Source of the DNA: Loxodes magnus
Lineage: Eukaryota > Ciliophora > Karyorelictea > Loxodida > Loxodidae
Direction of reading: 5' to 3'
Length of the DNA stretch: 64,000 bases
NCBI GenBank assembly: GCA_946699065.1
Contig: CAMPDV010000080.1
Location: forward strand, 744,001 to 808,000
In this document: positions 33,601-47,000 of the stretch, in pieces
Layout: every line of letters starts with the position of its first letter
Position numbering within the stretch: position 1 is the first letter of the stretch
Notes under the pieces: model-generated
Told to the model about the DNA's origin: nothing
What the model saw: the letters and a program-made list of their open reading frames with translations, nothing else
The model's database searches: none
Translations under genes and position numbers: made by a program

Positions 33601-35559
33601 AGTAAGAAAAGAAGATAGAATTTCAGTTTTAAGTATTAATGTTTGTGAAGTAATAAGTATTTTTAAAGTGAAGAAGTAAAGTAAGAAAAGAAGATTGAAT
33701 TTCAGTTTTATTGAGTATGCTTTGAGAAGTAATAAATATTTTTAAAGTGAAGAAGTAAAGTAAGAAAAGAAGATAGAATTTCAGTTTTAAGTAGTATGAT
33801 TTGAGAAGCAATAAGTATTTTTTAGTGAAGAAGTAAAGTAAGAAAAGAAGATAGAATTTCAGTTTAAAGGAGTATGCTATGAGAAGTAATAAGAATTTTT
33901 AAAGTGAAGAAGTAAAGAAAGAAAAGAGGATTGAATTTCAGTTTTAAGTATTAATGTTTGAGAAGTAATAAGTATTTTTTAGTGAAGAAGTAAAGAAAGA
34001 AAAGAAGATAGAATTTCAGTTTTATTGAGTATGCTTTGAGAAGTAATAAGTATTTTTAAAGTGAAGAAGTAAAGAAAGAAAAGAAGATTGAATTTCAGTT
34101 TTAAGTATTAATGTTTGATAAGTAATAAGTATTTTGAAAAGTGAAGAAGTAAAGTAAGAAAAGAAGATGAAATTTAAGTTTTAAAGAGTATGATTTGAGA
34201 AGTAATAAGTATTTATAAAAGCGAAGAAGTAAAGTAAGAAAAGAAGATTGAATTTCATTTTTAAGTATTAATGTTTGAGAAGTAATAAGTATTTTTTAGT
34301 GAAGAAGTAAAGAAAGAAAAGAAGATAGAATTTCAGTTTTATTGAGTATGCTTTGAGAAGTAATAAGTATTTTTAAAGTGAAGAAGTAAAGAAAGAAAAG
34401 AAGATTGAATTTCAGTTTTAAGTATTAATGTTTGATAAGTAATAAGTATTTTGAAAAGTGAAGAAGTAAAGTAAGAAAAGAAGATATAATTTCAGTTTTA
34501 TTGAGTATGCTTTGAGAAGTAATAAGTATTTTGAAAAGTGAAGAAGTAAAGTAAGAAAAGAAGATATAATTTCAGTTTTATTGAGTATGCTTTGAGAAGT
34601 AATAAGTATTTTGAAAAGTGAAGAAGTAAAGAAAGAAAAGAAGATAGAATTTCAGTTTTATTGAGTATGATTTGAGAAGTAATAAGTATTTATAAAAGCG
34701 AAGAAGTAAAGTAAGAAAAGAAGATTGAATTTCATTTTTAAGTAATAATGTTTGAGAAGTAATAAGTATTTTTTAGTGAAGAAGTAAAGAAAGAAAAGAA
34801 GATAGAATTTCAGTTTTATTGAGTATGCTTTGAGAAGTAATAAGTATTTTTAAAGTGAAGAAGTAAAGTAAGAAAAGAAGATAGAATTTCAGTTTTATTG
34901 AGTGTGCTTTGAGAAGTAATAAGTATTTTTAAAGTGAAGAAGTAAAGTAAGAAAAGAAGATAGAATTTCAGTTTTAAATAATATGCTTTGAGAAGTAATA
35001 AGTATTTTTTAGTGAAGAAGTAAAGTAAGAAAAGAAGATATAATTTCAGTTTTAAGTATTAATGTTTGATAAGTAATAAGTATTTTTAAAGTGAAGAAGT
35101 AAAGTAAGAAAAGAAGATGAAATTTAAGTTTTAAAGAGTATGATTTGAGAAGTAATAAGTATTTATAAAAGCGAAGAAGTAAAGTAAGAAAAGAAGATTG
35201 AATTTCATTTTTAAGTATTAATGTTTGAGAAGTAATAAGTATTTTTTAGTGAAGAAGTAAAGAAAGAAAAGAAGATAGAATTTCAGTTTTATTGAGTATG
35301 CTTTGAGAAGTAATAAGTATTTTTAAAGTGAAGAAGTAAAGAAAGAAAAGAAGATTGAATTTCAGTTTTAAGTATTAATGTTTGATAAGTAATAAGTATT
35401 TTGAAAAGTGAAGAAGTAAAGTAAGAAAAGAAGATAGAATTTCAGTTTTATTGAGTATGCTTTGAGAAGTAATAAGTATTTTTAAAGTGAAGAAGTAAAG
35501 TAAGAAAAGAAGATAGAATTTCAGTTTTAAATAGTATGCTTTGAGAAGTAATAATTATT

Positions 35560-38097
35560 TTTTAGTGAAGAAGTAAAGAAAGAAAAGAAGATAGAGTTTC
35601 AGTTTTAAGTAGAATGCTTTGTGAAGTAATAAGTATTTTTTAGTGAAGAAGTAAAGTAAGAAAAGAAGATAGAATTTCTGTTTTATTGAGTATGCTTTTA
35701 GAAGTAATAAGTATTTTTTAGTGAAGAAGTAAAGAAAGAAAAGAAGATAGAATTTCAGTTTTATTGAGTATGCTTTGAGAAGTAATAAGTATTTTTTAGT
35801 GAAGAAGTAAAGCAAGAAAAGAAGATTGAATTTCAGTTTTATTGAGTGTGCTTTGAGAAGTAATAAGTATTTTTAAAGTGAAGAAGTAAAGTAAGAAAAG
35901 AAGATTGAATTTCAGTTTTATTGAGTGTGCTTTGAGAAGTAATAAGTATTTTTAAAGTGAAGAAGTAAAGTAAGAAAAGAAGATAGAATTTCAGTTTAAA
36001 GGTGTATGCTTTGAGAAGTAATAAGTATTTTTAAAGTGAAGAAGTAAAGTAAGAAAAGAAGATTGAATTTCATTTTTATTGAGTATGCTTTGAGAAGTAA
36101 TAAGTATTTTTAAAGTGAAGAAGTAAAGTAAGAAAAGAAGATATAATTTCAGTTTTATTGAGTATTAATGTCTGTGAAGTAATAAGTATTTTTTAGTGAA
36201 GAAGTAAAGAAAGAAAAGAAGATAGAATTTCAGTTTTATTGAGTATGCTTTGAGAAGTAATAAGTATTTTTTAGTGAAGAAGTAAAGTAAGAAAAGAAGA
36301 TAGAATTTCAGTTTTATTGAGTATGCTTTGAGAAGTAATAAGTATTTTTTAGTGAAGAAGTAAAGTAAGAAAAGAAGATTGAATTTCAGTTTTAAGTATT
36401 AATGTTTGATAAGTAATAAGTATTTTTAAAGTGAAGAAGTAAAGTAAGAAAAGAAGATGAAATTTAAGTTTTAAAGAGTATGATTTGAGAAGTAATAAGT
36501 ATTTATAAAAGCGAAGAAGTAAAGTAAGAAAAGAAGATTGAATTTCATTTTTAAGTATTAATGTTTGAGAAGTAATAAGTATTTTTTAGTGAAGAAGTAA
36601 AGAAAGAAAAGAAGATAGAATTTCAGTTTTATTGAGTATGCTTTGAGAAGTAATAAGTATTTTTAAAGTGAAGAAGTAAAGAAAGAAAAGAAGATTGAAT
36701 TTCAGTTTTAAGTATTAATGTTTGTGAAGTAATAAGTATTTTGAAAAGTGAAGAAGTAAAGTAAGAAAAGAAGATAGAATTTCAGTTTTAAGTATTAATG
36801 TTTGTGAAGTAATAAGTATTTTTAAAGTGAAGAAGTAAAGTAAGAAAAGAAGATAGAATTTCAGTTTTATTGAGTATGATTTGAGAAGTAATAAGTATTT
36901 TTTAGTGAAGAAGTAAAGAAAGAAAAGAAGATAGAGTTTCAGTTTTAAGTAGAATGCTTTGTGAAGTAATAAGTATTTTTTAGTGAAGAAGTAAAGTAAG
37001 AAAAGAAGATAGAATTTCTGTTTTATTGAGTATGCTTTTAGAAGTAATAAGTATTTTTTAGTGAAGAAGTAAAGAAAGAAAAGAAGATAGAATTTCAGTT
37101 TTATTGAGTATGCTTTGAGAAGTAATAAGTATTTTTTAGTGAAGAAGTAAAGCAAGAAAAGAAGATTGAATTTCAGTTTTATTGAGTGTGCTTTGAGAAG
37201 TAATAAGTATTTTTAAAGTGAAGAAGTAAAGTAAGAAAAGAAGATTGAATTTCAGTTTTATTGAGTGTGCTTTGAGAAGTAATAAGTATTTTTAAAGTGA
37301 AGAAGTAAAGTAAGAAAAGAAGATAGAATTTCAGTTTAAAGGTGTATGCTTTGAGAAGTAATAAGTATTTTTAAAGTGAAGAAGTAAAGTAAGAAAAGAA
37401 GATTGAATTTCATTTTTATTGAGTATGCTTTGAGAAGTAATAAGTATTTTTAAAGTGAAGAAGTAAAGTAAGAAAAGAAGATATAATTTCAGTTTTATTG
37501 AGTATTAATGTCTGTGAAGTAATAAGTATTTTTTAGTGAAGAAGTAAAGAAAGAAAAGAAGATAGAATTTCAGTTTTATTGAGTATGCTTTGAGAAGTAA
37601 TAAGTATTTTTTAGTGAAGAAGTAAAGTAAGAAAAGAAGATAGAATTTCAGTTTTATTGAGTATGCTTTGAGAAGTAATAAGTATTTTTTAGTGAAGAAG
37701 TAAAGTAAGAAAAGAAGATTGAATTTCAGTTTTAAGTATTAATGTTTGATAAGTAATAAGTATTTTTAAAGTGAAGAAGTAAAGTAAGAAAAGAAGATGA
37801 AATTTAAGTTTTAAAGAGTATGATTTGAGAAGTAATAAGTATTTATAAAAGCGAAGAAGTAAAGTAAGAAAAGAAGATTGAATTTCATTTTTAAGTATTA
37901 ATGTTTGAGAAGTAATAAGTATTTTTTAGTGAAGAAGTAAAGAAAGAAAAGAAGATAGAATTTCAGTTTTATTGAGTATGCTTTGAGAAGTAATAAGTAT
38001 TTTTAAAGTGAAGAAGTAAAGAAAGAAAAGAAGATTGAATTTCAGTTTTAAGTATTAATGTTTGTGAAGTAATAAGTATTTTGAAAAGTGAAGAAGT
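35560..38097. repeat. 1340-bp higher-order repeat, two tandem copies
   Basis: Rare variants recur at a fixed offset of 1340 bp. AAAGCAAGAAAAGAAG is near 35811 and 37151; GAGTATTAATGTCTGTGAAG is near 36163 and 37503. The first copy spans about 35560-36757 and the second 36900-38097. The same marker series appears again from about 41166, 5606 bp beyond the first copy. Confidence 0.85.
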
Positions 38098-41000
38098 AAA
38101 GTAAGAAAAGAAGATATAATTTCAGTTTTATTGAGTATTAATGTCTGTGAAGTAATAAGTATTTTTTAGTGAAGAAGTAAAGAAAGAAAAGAAGATAGAA
38201 TTTCAGTTTTATTGAGTATGCTTTGAGAAGTAATAAGTATTTTTTAGTGAAGAAGTAAAGTAAGAAAAGAAGATAGAATTTCAGTTTTATTGAGTATGCT
38301 TTGAGAAGTAATAAGTATTTTTTAGTGAAGAAGTAAAGTAAGAAAAGAAGATAGAATTTCAGTTTAAAGGAGTATGCTATGAGAAGTAATAAGAATTTTT
38401 AAAGTGAAGAAGTAAAGAAAGAAAAGAAGATTGAATTTCAGTTTTAAGTATTAATGTTTGATAAGTAATAAGTATTTTTAAAGTGAAGAAGTAAAGTAAG
38501 AAAAGAAGATGAAATTTAAGTTTTAAAGAGTATGATTTGAGAAGTAATAAGTATTTATAAAAGCGAAGAAGTAAAGTAAGAAAAGAAGATTGAATTTCAT
38601 TTTTAAGTATTAATGTTTGAGAAGTAATAAGTATTTTTTAGTGAAGAAGTAAAGAAAGAAAAGAAGATAGAATTTCAGTTTTATTGAGTATGCTTTGAGA
38701 AGTAATAAGTATTTTTAAAGTGAAGAAGTAAAGAAAGAAAAGAAGATTGAATTTCAGTTTTAAGTATTAATGTTTGATAAGTAATAAGTATTTTGAAAAG
38801 TGAAGAAGTAAAGTAAGAAAAGAAGATATAATTTCAGTTTTATTGAGTATGCTTTGAGAAGTAATAAGTATTTAGAAAAGTGAAGAAGTAAAGTAAGAAA
38901 AGAAGATTGAATTTCAGTTTTATTGAGTGTGCTTTGAGAAGTAATAAGTATTTTTTAGTGAAGAAGTAAAGTAAGAAAAGAAGATATAATATCAGTTTTA
39001 TTGAGTATGCTTTGAGAAGTAATCAGTATTTAGAAAAGTGAAGAAGTAAAGTAAGAAAAGAAGATTGAATTTCATTTTTAAGTATTAATGTTTGAGAAGT
39101 AATAAGTATTTTTTAGTGAAGAAGTAAAGAAAGAAAAGAAGATAGAATTTCAGTTTTATTGAGTATGCTTTGAGAAGTAATAAGTATTTTTAAAGTGAAG
39201 AAGTAAAGAAAGAAAAGAAGATTGAATTTCAGTTTTAAGTATTAATGTTTGATAAGTAATAAGTATTTTGAAAAGTGAAGAAGTAAAGTAAGAAAAGAAG
39301 ATATAATTTCAGTTTTATTGAGTATGCTTTGAGAAGTAATAAGTATTTAGAAAAGTGAAGAAGTAAAGTAAGAAAAGAAGATTGAATTTCAGTTTTATTG
39401 AGTGTGCTTTGAGAAGTAATAAGTATTTTTTAGTGAAGAAGTAAAGTAAGAAAAGAAGATGAAATTTAAGTTTTAAAGAGTATGATTTGAGAAGTAATAA
39501 GTATTTATAAAAGCGAAGAAGTAAAGTAAGAAAAGAAGATTGAATTTCATTTTTAAGTATTAATGTTTGAGAAGTAATAAGTATTTTTTAGTGAAGAAGT
39601 AAAGAAAGAAAAGAAGATAGAATTTCAGTTTTATTGAGTATGATTTGAGAAGTAATAAGTATTTTTAAAGTGAAGAAGTAAAGAAAGAAAAGAAGATTGA
39701 ATTTCATTTTTAAGTATTAATGTTTGAGAAGTAATAAGTATTTTTTAGTGAAGAAGTAAAGAAAGAAAAGAAGATAGAATTTCAGTTTTATTGAGTATGC
39801 TTTGAGAAGTAATAAGTATTTTTAAAGTGAAGAAGTAAAGAAAGAAAAGAAGATTGAATTTCAGTTTTAAGTATTAATGTTTGATAAGTAATAAGTATTT
39901 TGAAAAGTGAAGAAGTAAAGTAAGAAAAGAAGATATAATTTCAGTTTTATTGAGTATGCTTTGAGAAGTAATAAGTATTTTGAAAAGTGAAGAAGTAAAG
40001 AAAGAAAAGAAGATAGAATTTCAGTTTTAAGTATTAATGTTTGTGAAGTAATAAGTATTTTTAAAGTGAAGAAGTAAAGTAAGAAAAGAAGATAGAATTT
40101 CAGTTTTATTGAGTATGATTTGAGAAGTAATAAGTATTTATAAAAGCGAAGAAGTAAAGTAAGAAAAGAAGATTGAATTTCATTTTTAAGTATTAATGTT
40201 TGAGAAGTAATAAGTATTTTTTAGTGAAGAAGTAAAGAAAGAAAAGAAGATAGAATTTCAGTTTTATTGAGTATGCTTTGAGAAGTAATAAGTATTTATA
40301 AAAGTTAAGAAGTAAAGTAAGAAAAGAAGATAGAATTTCAGTTTTATTGAGTATGCTTTGAGAAGTAAAAAGTATTTTTAAAGTGAAGAAGTAAAGTAAG
40401 AAAAGAAGATTGAATTTCATTTTTAAGTATTAATGTTTGAGAAGTAATAAGTATTTTTTAGTGAAGAAGTAAAGAAAGAAAAGAAGATAGAATTTCAGTT
40501 TTATTGAGTATGCTTTGAGAAGTAATAAGTATTTTTAAAGTGAAGAAGTAAAGTAAGAAAAGAAGATAGAATTTCAGTTTTAAATAATATGCTTTTAGAA
40601 GTAATAAGTATTTTTTAGTGAAGAAGTAAAGTAAGAAAAGAAGATATAATTTCAGTTTTAAGTATTAATGTTTGATAAGTAATAAGTATTTTTAAAGTGA
40701 AGAAGTAAAGTAAGAAAAGAAGATGAAATTTAAGTTTTAAAGAGTATGATTTGAGAAGTAATAAGTATTTATAAAAGCGAAGAAGTAAAGTAAGAAAAGA
40801 AGATTGAATTTCATTTTTAAGTATTAATGTTTGAGAAGTAATAAGTATTTTTTAGTGAAGAAGTAAAGAAAGAAAAGAAGATAGAATTTCAGTTTTATTG
40901 AGTATGCTTTGAGAAGTAATAAGTATTTTTAAAGTGAAGAAGTAAAGAAAGAAAAGAAGATTGAATTTCAGTTTTAAGTATTAATGTTTGATAAGTAATA

Positions 41001-44000
41001 AGTATTTTGAAAAGTGAAGAAGTAAAGTAAGAAAAGAAGATAGAATTTCAGTTTTATTGAGTATGCTTTGAGAAGTAATAAGTATTTTTAAAGTGAAGAA
41101 GTAAAGTAAGAAAAGAAGATAGAATTTCAGTTTTAAATAGTATGCTTTGAGAAGTAATAATTATTTTTTAGTGAAGAAGTAAAGAAAGAAAAGAAGATAG
41201 AGTTTCAGTTTTAAGTAGAATGCTTTGTGAAGTAATAAGTATTTTTTAGTGAAGAAGTAAAGTAAGAAAAGAAGATAGAATTTCTGTTTTATTGAGTATG
41301 CTTTTAGAAGTAATAAGTATTTTTTAGTGAAGAAGTAAAGAAAGAAAAGAAGATAGAATTTCAGTTTTATTGAGTATGCTTTGAGAAGTAATAAGTATTT
41401 TTTAGTGAAGAAGTAAAGCAAGAAAAGAAGATTGAATTTCAGTTTTATTGAGTGTGCTTTGAGAAGTAATAAGTATTTTTAAAGTGAAGAAGTAAAGTAA
41501 GAAAAGAAGATTGAATTTCAGTTTTATTGAGTGTGCTTTGAGAAGTAATAAGTATTTTTAAAGTGAAGAAGTAAAGTAAGAAAAGAAGATAGAATTTCAG
41601 TTTAAAGGTGTATGCTTTGAGAAGTAATAAGTATTTTTAAAGTGAAGAAGTAAAGTAAGAAAAGAAGATTGAATTTCATTTTTATTGAGTATGCTTTGAG
41701 AAGTAATAAGTATTTTTAAAGTGAAGAAGTAAAGTAAGAAAAGAAGATATAATTTCAGTTTTATTGAGTATTAATGTCTGTGAAGTAATAAGTATTTTTT
41801 AGTGAAGAAGTAAAGAAAGAAAAGAAGATAGAATTTCAGTTTTATTGAGTATGCTTTGAGAAGTAATAAGTATTTTTTAGTGAAGAAGTAAAGTAAGAAA
41901 AGAAGATAGAATTTCAGTTTTATTGAGTATGCTTTGAGAAGTAATAAGTATTTTTAAAGTGAAGAAGTAAAGAAAGAAAAGAAGATTGAATTTCAGTTTT
42001 AAGTATTAATGTTTGTGAAGTAATAAGTATTTTGAAAAGTGAAGAAGTAAAGTAAGAAAAGAAGATAGAATTTCAGTTTTATTGAGTATGCTTTGAGAAG
42101 TAATAAATATTTTTAAAGTGAAGAAGTAAAGAAAGAAAAGAAGATTGAATTTCATTTTTATTGAGTATGCTTTGAGAAGTAATAAGTATTTTTTAGTGAA
42201 GAAGTAAAGTAAGAAAAGAAGATAGAATTTCAGTTTTATTGAGTATGCTTTGAGAAGTAATAAGTATTTTTTAGTGAAGAAGTAAAGTAAGAAAAGAAGA
42301 TAGAATTTCAGTTTTAAGTATTAATGTTTGTGAAGTAATAAGTATTTTTTAGTGAAGAAGTAAAGAAAGAAAAGAAGATAGAATTTCAGTTTTATTGAGT
42401 ATGCTTTGAGAAGTAATAAGTATTTTTTAGTGAAGAAGTAAAGTAAGAAAAGAAGATAGAATTTCAGTTTTAAGTATTAATGTTTGTGAAGTAATAAGTA
42501 TTTTTAAAGTGAAGAAGTAAAGTAAGAAAAGAAGATAGAATTTCAGTTTTATTGAGTATGCTTTGAGAAGTAATAAGTATTTTTTAGTGAAGAAGTAAAG
42601 TAAGAAAAGAAGATAGAATTTCAGTTTTAAGTATTAATGTTTGTGAAGTAATAAGTATTTTTTAGTGAAGAAGTAAAGAAAGAAAAGAAGATAGAATTTC
42701 AGTTTTATTGAGTATGCTTTGAGAAGTAATAAGTATTTTTTAGTGAAGAAGTAAAGTAAGAAAAGAAGATAGAATTTCAGTTTTAAGTATTAATGTTTGT
42801 GAAGTAATAAGTATTTAGAAAAGTGAAGAAGTAAAGTAAGAAAAGAAGATAGAATTTCAGTTTAAAAGAGTATGCTATGAGAAGTAATAAGAATTTTTAA
42901 AGTGAAGAAGTAAAGAAAGAAAAGAAGATAGAATTTCAGTTTTATTGAGTATGCTTTGAGAAGCAATAAGTATTTTTTAGTGAAGAAGTAAAGTAAGAAA
43001 AGAAGATAGAATTTCAGTTTTATTGAGTATGCTATGAGAAGTAATAAGAATTTTTAAAGTGAAGAAGTAAAGAAAGAAAAGAAGATTGAATTTCAGTTTT
43101 AAGTATTAATGTTTGATAAGTAATAAGTATTTTTAAAGTGAAGAAGTAAAGTAAGAAAAGAAGATAGAATTTCAGTTTTAAGTATTAATGTTTGTGAAGT
43201 AATAAGTATTTTTTAGTGAAGAAGTAAAGAAAGAAAAGAAGATAGAATTTCAGTTTTATTGAGTATGCTTTGAGAAGTAATAAGTATTTATTAGTGAAGA
43301 AGTAAAGAAAGAAAAGAAGATAGAATTTCAGTTTTATTGAGTATGCTTTGAGAAGTAATAAGTATTTTTAAAGTGAAGAAGTAAAGAAAGAAAAGAAGAT
43401 TGAATTTCAGTTTTAAGTATTAATGTTTGAGAAGTAATAAGTATTTTTTAGTGAAGAAGTAAAGAAAGAAAAGAAGATAGAATTTCAGTTTTATTGAGTA
43501 TGCTTTGAGAAGTAATAAGTATTTTTAAAGTGAAGAAGTAAAGAAAGAAAAGAAGATTGAATTTCAGTTTTAAGTATTAATGTTTGATAAGTAATAAGTA
43601 TTTTGAAAAGTGAAGAAGTAAAGTAAGAAAAGAAGATATAATTTCAGTTTTATTGAGTATGCTTTGAGAAGTAATAAGTATTTAGAAAAGTGAAGAAGTA
43701 AAGTAAGAAAAGAAGATTGAATTTCAGTTTTATTGAGTGTGCTTTGAGAAGTAATAAGTATTTTTAAAGTGAAGAAGTAAAGTAAGAAAAGAAGATGAAA
43801 TTTAAGTTTTAAAGAGTATGATTTGAGAAGTAATAAGTATTTATAAAAGCGAAGAAGTAAAGTAAGAAAAGAAGATTGAATTTCATTTTTAAGTATTAAT
43901 GTTTGAGAAGTAATAAGTATTTTTTAGTGAAGAAGTAAAGAAAGAAAAGAAGATAGAATTTCAGTTTTATTGAGTATGCTTTGAGAAGTAATAAGTATTT

Positions 44001-47000
44001 TTAAAGTGAAGAAGTAAAGAAAGAAAAGAAGATTGAATTTCAGTTTTAAGTATTAATGTTTGATAAGTAATAAGTATTTTGAAAAGTGAAGAAGTAAAGT
44101 AAGAAAAGAAGATATAATTTCAGTTTTATTGAGTATGCTTTGAGAAGTAATAAGTATTTAGAAAAGTGAAGAAGTAAAGTAAGAAAAGAAGATTGAATTT
44201 CAGTTTTATTGAGTGTGCTTTGAGAAGTAATAAGTATTTTTAAAGTGAAGAAGTAAAGTAAGAAAAGAAGATGAAATTTAAGTTTTAAAGAGTATGATTT
44301 GAGAAGTAATAAGTATTTATAAAAGCGAAGAAGTAAAGTAAGAAAAGAAGATTGAATTTCATTTTTATTGAGTATGCTTTGAGAAGTAATAATTATTTTT
44401 TAGTGAAGAAGTAAAGAAAGAAAAGAAGATAGAGTTTCAGTTTTAAGTAGAATGCTTTGTGAAGTAATAAGTATTTTTTAGTGAAGAAGTAAAGTAAGAA
44501 AAGAAGATATAATATCAGTTTTATTGAGTATGCTTTGAGAAGTAATAAGTATTTAGAAAAGTGAAGAAGTAAAGTAAAAAAAGAAGATAGAATTTCAGTT
44601 TTAAATAATATGCTTTGAGAAGTAATAAGTATTTTTTAGTGAAGAAGTAAAGTAAGAAAAGAAGATATAATATCAGTTTTATTGAGTATGCTTTGAGAAG
44701 TAATCAGTATTTAGAAAAGTGAAGAAGTAAAGTAAGAAAAGAAGATAGAATTTCAGTTTAAAGGAGTATGCTATGAGAAGTAATAAGAATTTTTAAAGTG
44801 AAGAAGTAAAGAAAGTAAAGAAGATAGAATTTCAGTTTTAAGTATTAATGTTTGATAAGTAATAAGTATTTTTAAAGTGAAGAAGTAAAGTAAGAAAAGA
44901 AGATAGAATTTCAGTTTTATTGAGTATGCTTTGAGAAGTAATAAGTATTTATAAAAGTTAAGAAGTAAAGTAAGAAAAGAAGATAGAATTTCAGTTTAAA
45001 GGTGTATGCTTTGAGAAGTAATAAGTATTTTCAAAGTGAAGAAGTAAAGTAAGAAAAGAAGATAGAATTTCAGTTTTATTGAGTATGCTTTGAGAAGTAA
45101 TAAGTATTTTTAAAGTGAAGAAGTAAAGTAAGAAAAGAAGATAGAATTTCAGTTTTAAATAGTATGCTTTGAGAAGTAATAATTATTTTTTAGTGAAGAA
45201 GTAAAGAAAGAAAAGAAGATAGAGTTTCAGTTTTATTGAGTATGCTTTGTGAAGTAATAAGTATTTTTTAGTGAAGAAGTAAAGTAAGAAAAGAAGATAG
45301 AATTTCAGTTTTATTGAGTATGCTATGAGAAGTAATAAGAATTTTTAAAGTGAAGAAGTAAAGAAAGAAAAGAAGATTGAATTTCAGTTTTAATTATTAA
45401 TGTTTGATAAGTAATAAGTATTTTTAAAGTGAAGAAGTAAAGTAAGAAAAGAAGATGAAATTTAAGTTTTAAAGAGTATGATTTGAGAAGTAATAAGTAT
45501 TTATAAAAGCGAAGAAGTAAAGTAAGAAAAGAAGATTGAATTTCATTTTTAAGTATTAATGTTTGAGAAGTAATAAGTATTTTTTAGTGAAGAAGTAAAG
45601 AAAGAAAAGAAGATAGAATTTCAGTTTTATTGAGTATGCTTTGAGAAGTAATAAGTATTTTTAAAGTGAAGAAGTAAAGAAAGAAAAGAAGATTGAATTT
45701 CAGTTTTAAGTATTAATGTTTGATAAGTAATAAGTATTTTGAAAAGTGAAGAAGTAAAGTAAGAAAAGAAGATATAATTTCAGTTTTAAAGAGTATGCTT
45801 TGAGAAGTAATAAGTATTTTTTAGTGAAGAAGTAAAGTAAGAAAAGAAGATAGAATTTCAGTTTTATTGAGTATGCTTTGAGAAGTAAAAAGTATTTTTA
45901 AAGTGAAGAAGTAAAGTAAGAAAAGAAGATAGAATTTCAGTTTTATTGAGTATGCTTTGAGAAGTAATAAGTATTTTTAAAGTGAAGAAGTAAAGTAAGA
46001 AAAGAAGATAGAATTTCAGTTTTAAATAATATGCTTTGAAAAGTAATAAGTATTTTTTAGTGAAGAAGTAAAGTAAGAAAAGAAGATATAATTTCAGTTT
46101 TATTGAGTATGCTTTGAGAAGTAATAAGTATTTAAAAAGTGAAGAAGTAAAGTAAGAAAAGAAGATAGAATTTCAGTTTTATTGAGTATGCTTTGAGAAG
46201 TAAAAAGTATTTTTAAAGTGAAGAAGTAAAGTAAGAAAAGAAGATAGAATTTCAGTTTAAAGGAGTATGCTATGAGAAGTAATAAGAATTTTTAAAGTGA
46301 AGAAGTAAAGAAAGTAAAGAAGATAGAATTTCAGTTTTAAGTATTAATGTTTGATAAGTAATAAGTATTTTTAAAGTGAAGAAGTAAAGTAAGAAAAGAA
46401 GATAGAATTTCAGTTTTATTGAGTATGCTTTGAGAAGTAATAAGTATTTATAAAAGTTAAGAAGTAAAGTAAGAAAAGAAGATAGAATTTCAGTTTTATT
46501 GAGTATGCTTTGAGAAGTAATAAGTATTTAGAAAAGTGAAGAAGTAAAGTAAAAAAAGAAGATAGAATTTCAGTTTTAAATAATATGCTTTGAGAAGTAA
46601 TAAGTATTTTTTAGTGAAGAAGTAAAGTAAGAAAAGAAGATATAATATCAGTTTTATTGAGTATGCTTTGAGAAGTAATCAGTATTTAGAAAAGTGAAGA
46701 AGTAAAGTAAGAAAAGAAGATAGAATTTCAGTTTAAAGGAGTATGCTATGAGAAGTAATAAGAATTTTTAAAGTGAAGAAGTAAAGAAAGTAAAGAAGAT
46801 AGAATTTCAGTTTTAAGTATTAATGTTTGATAAGTAATAAGTATTTTTAAAGTGAAGAAGTAAAGTAAGAAAAGAAGATAGAATTTCAGTTTTATTGAGT
46901 ATGCTTTGAGAAGTAATAAGTATTTATAAAAGTTAAGAAGTAAAGTAAGAAAAGAAGATATAATATCAGTTTTATTGAGTATGCTTTGAGAAGTAATAAG

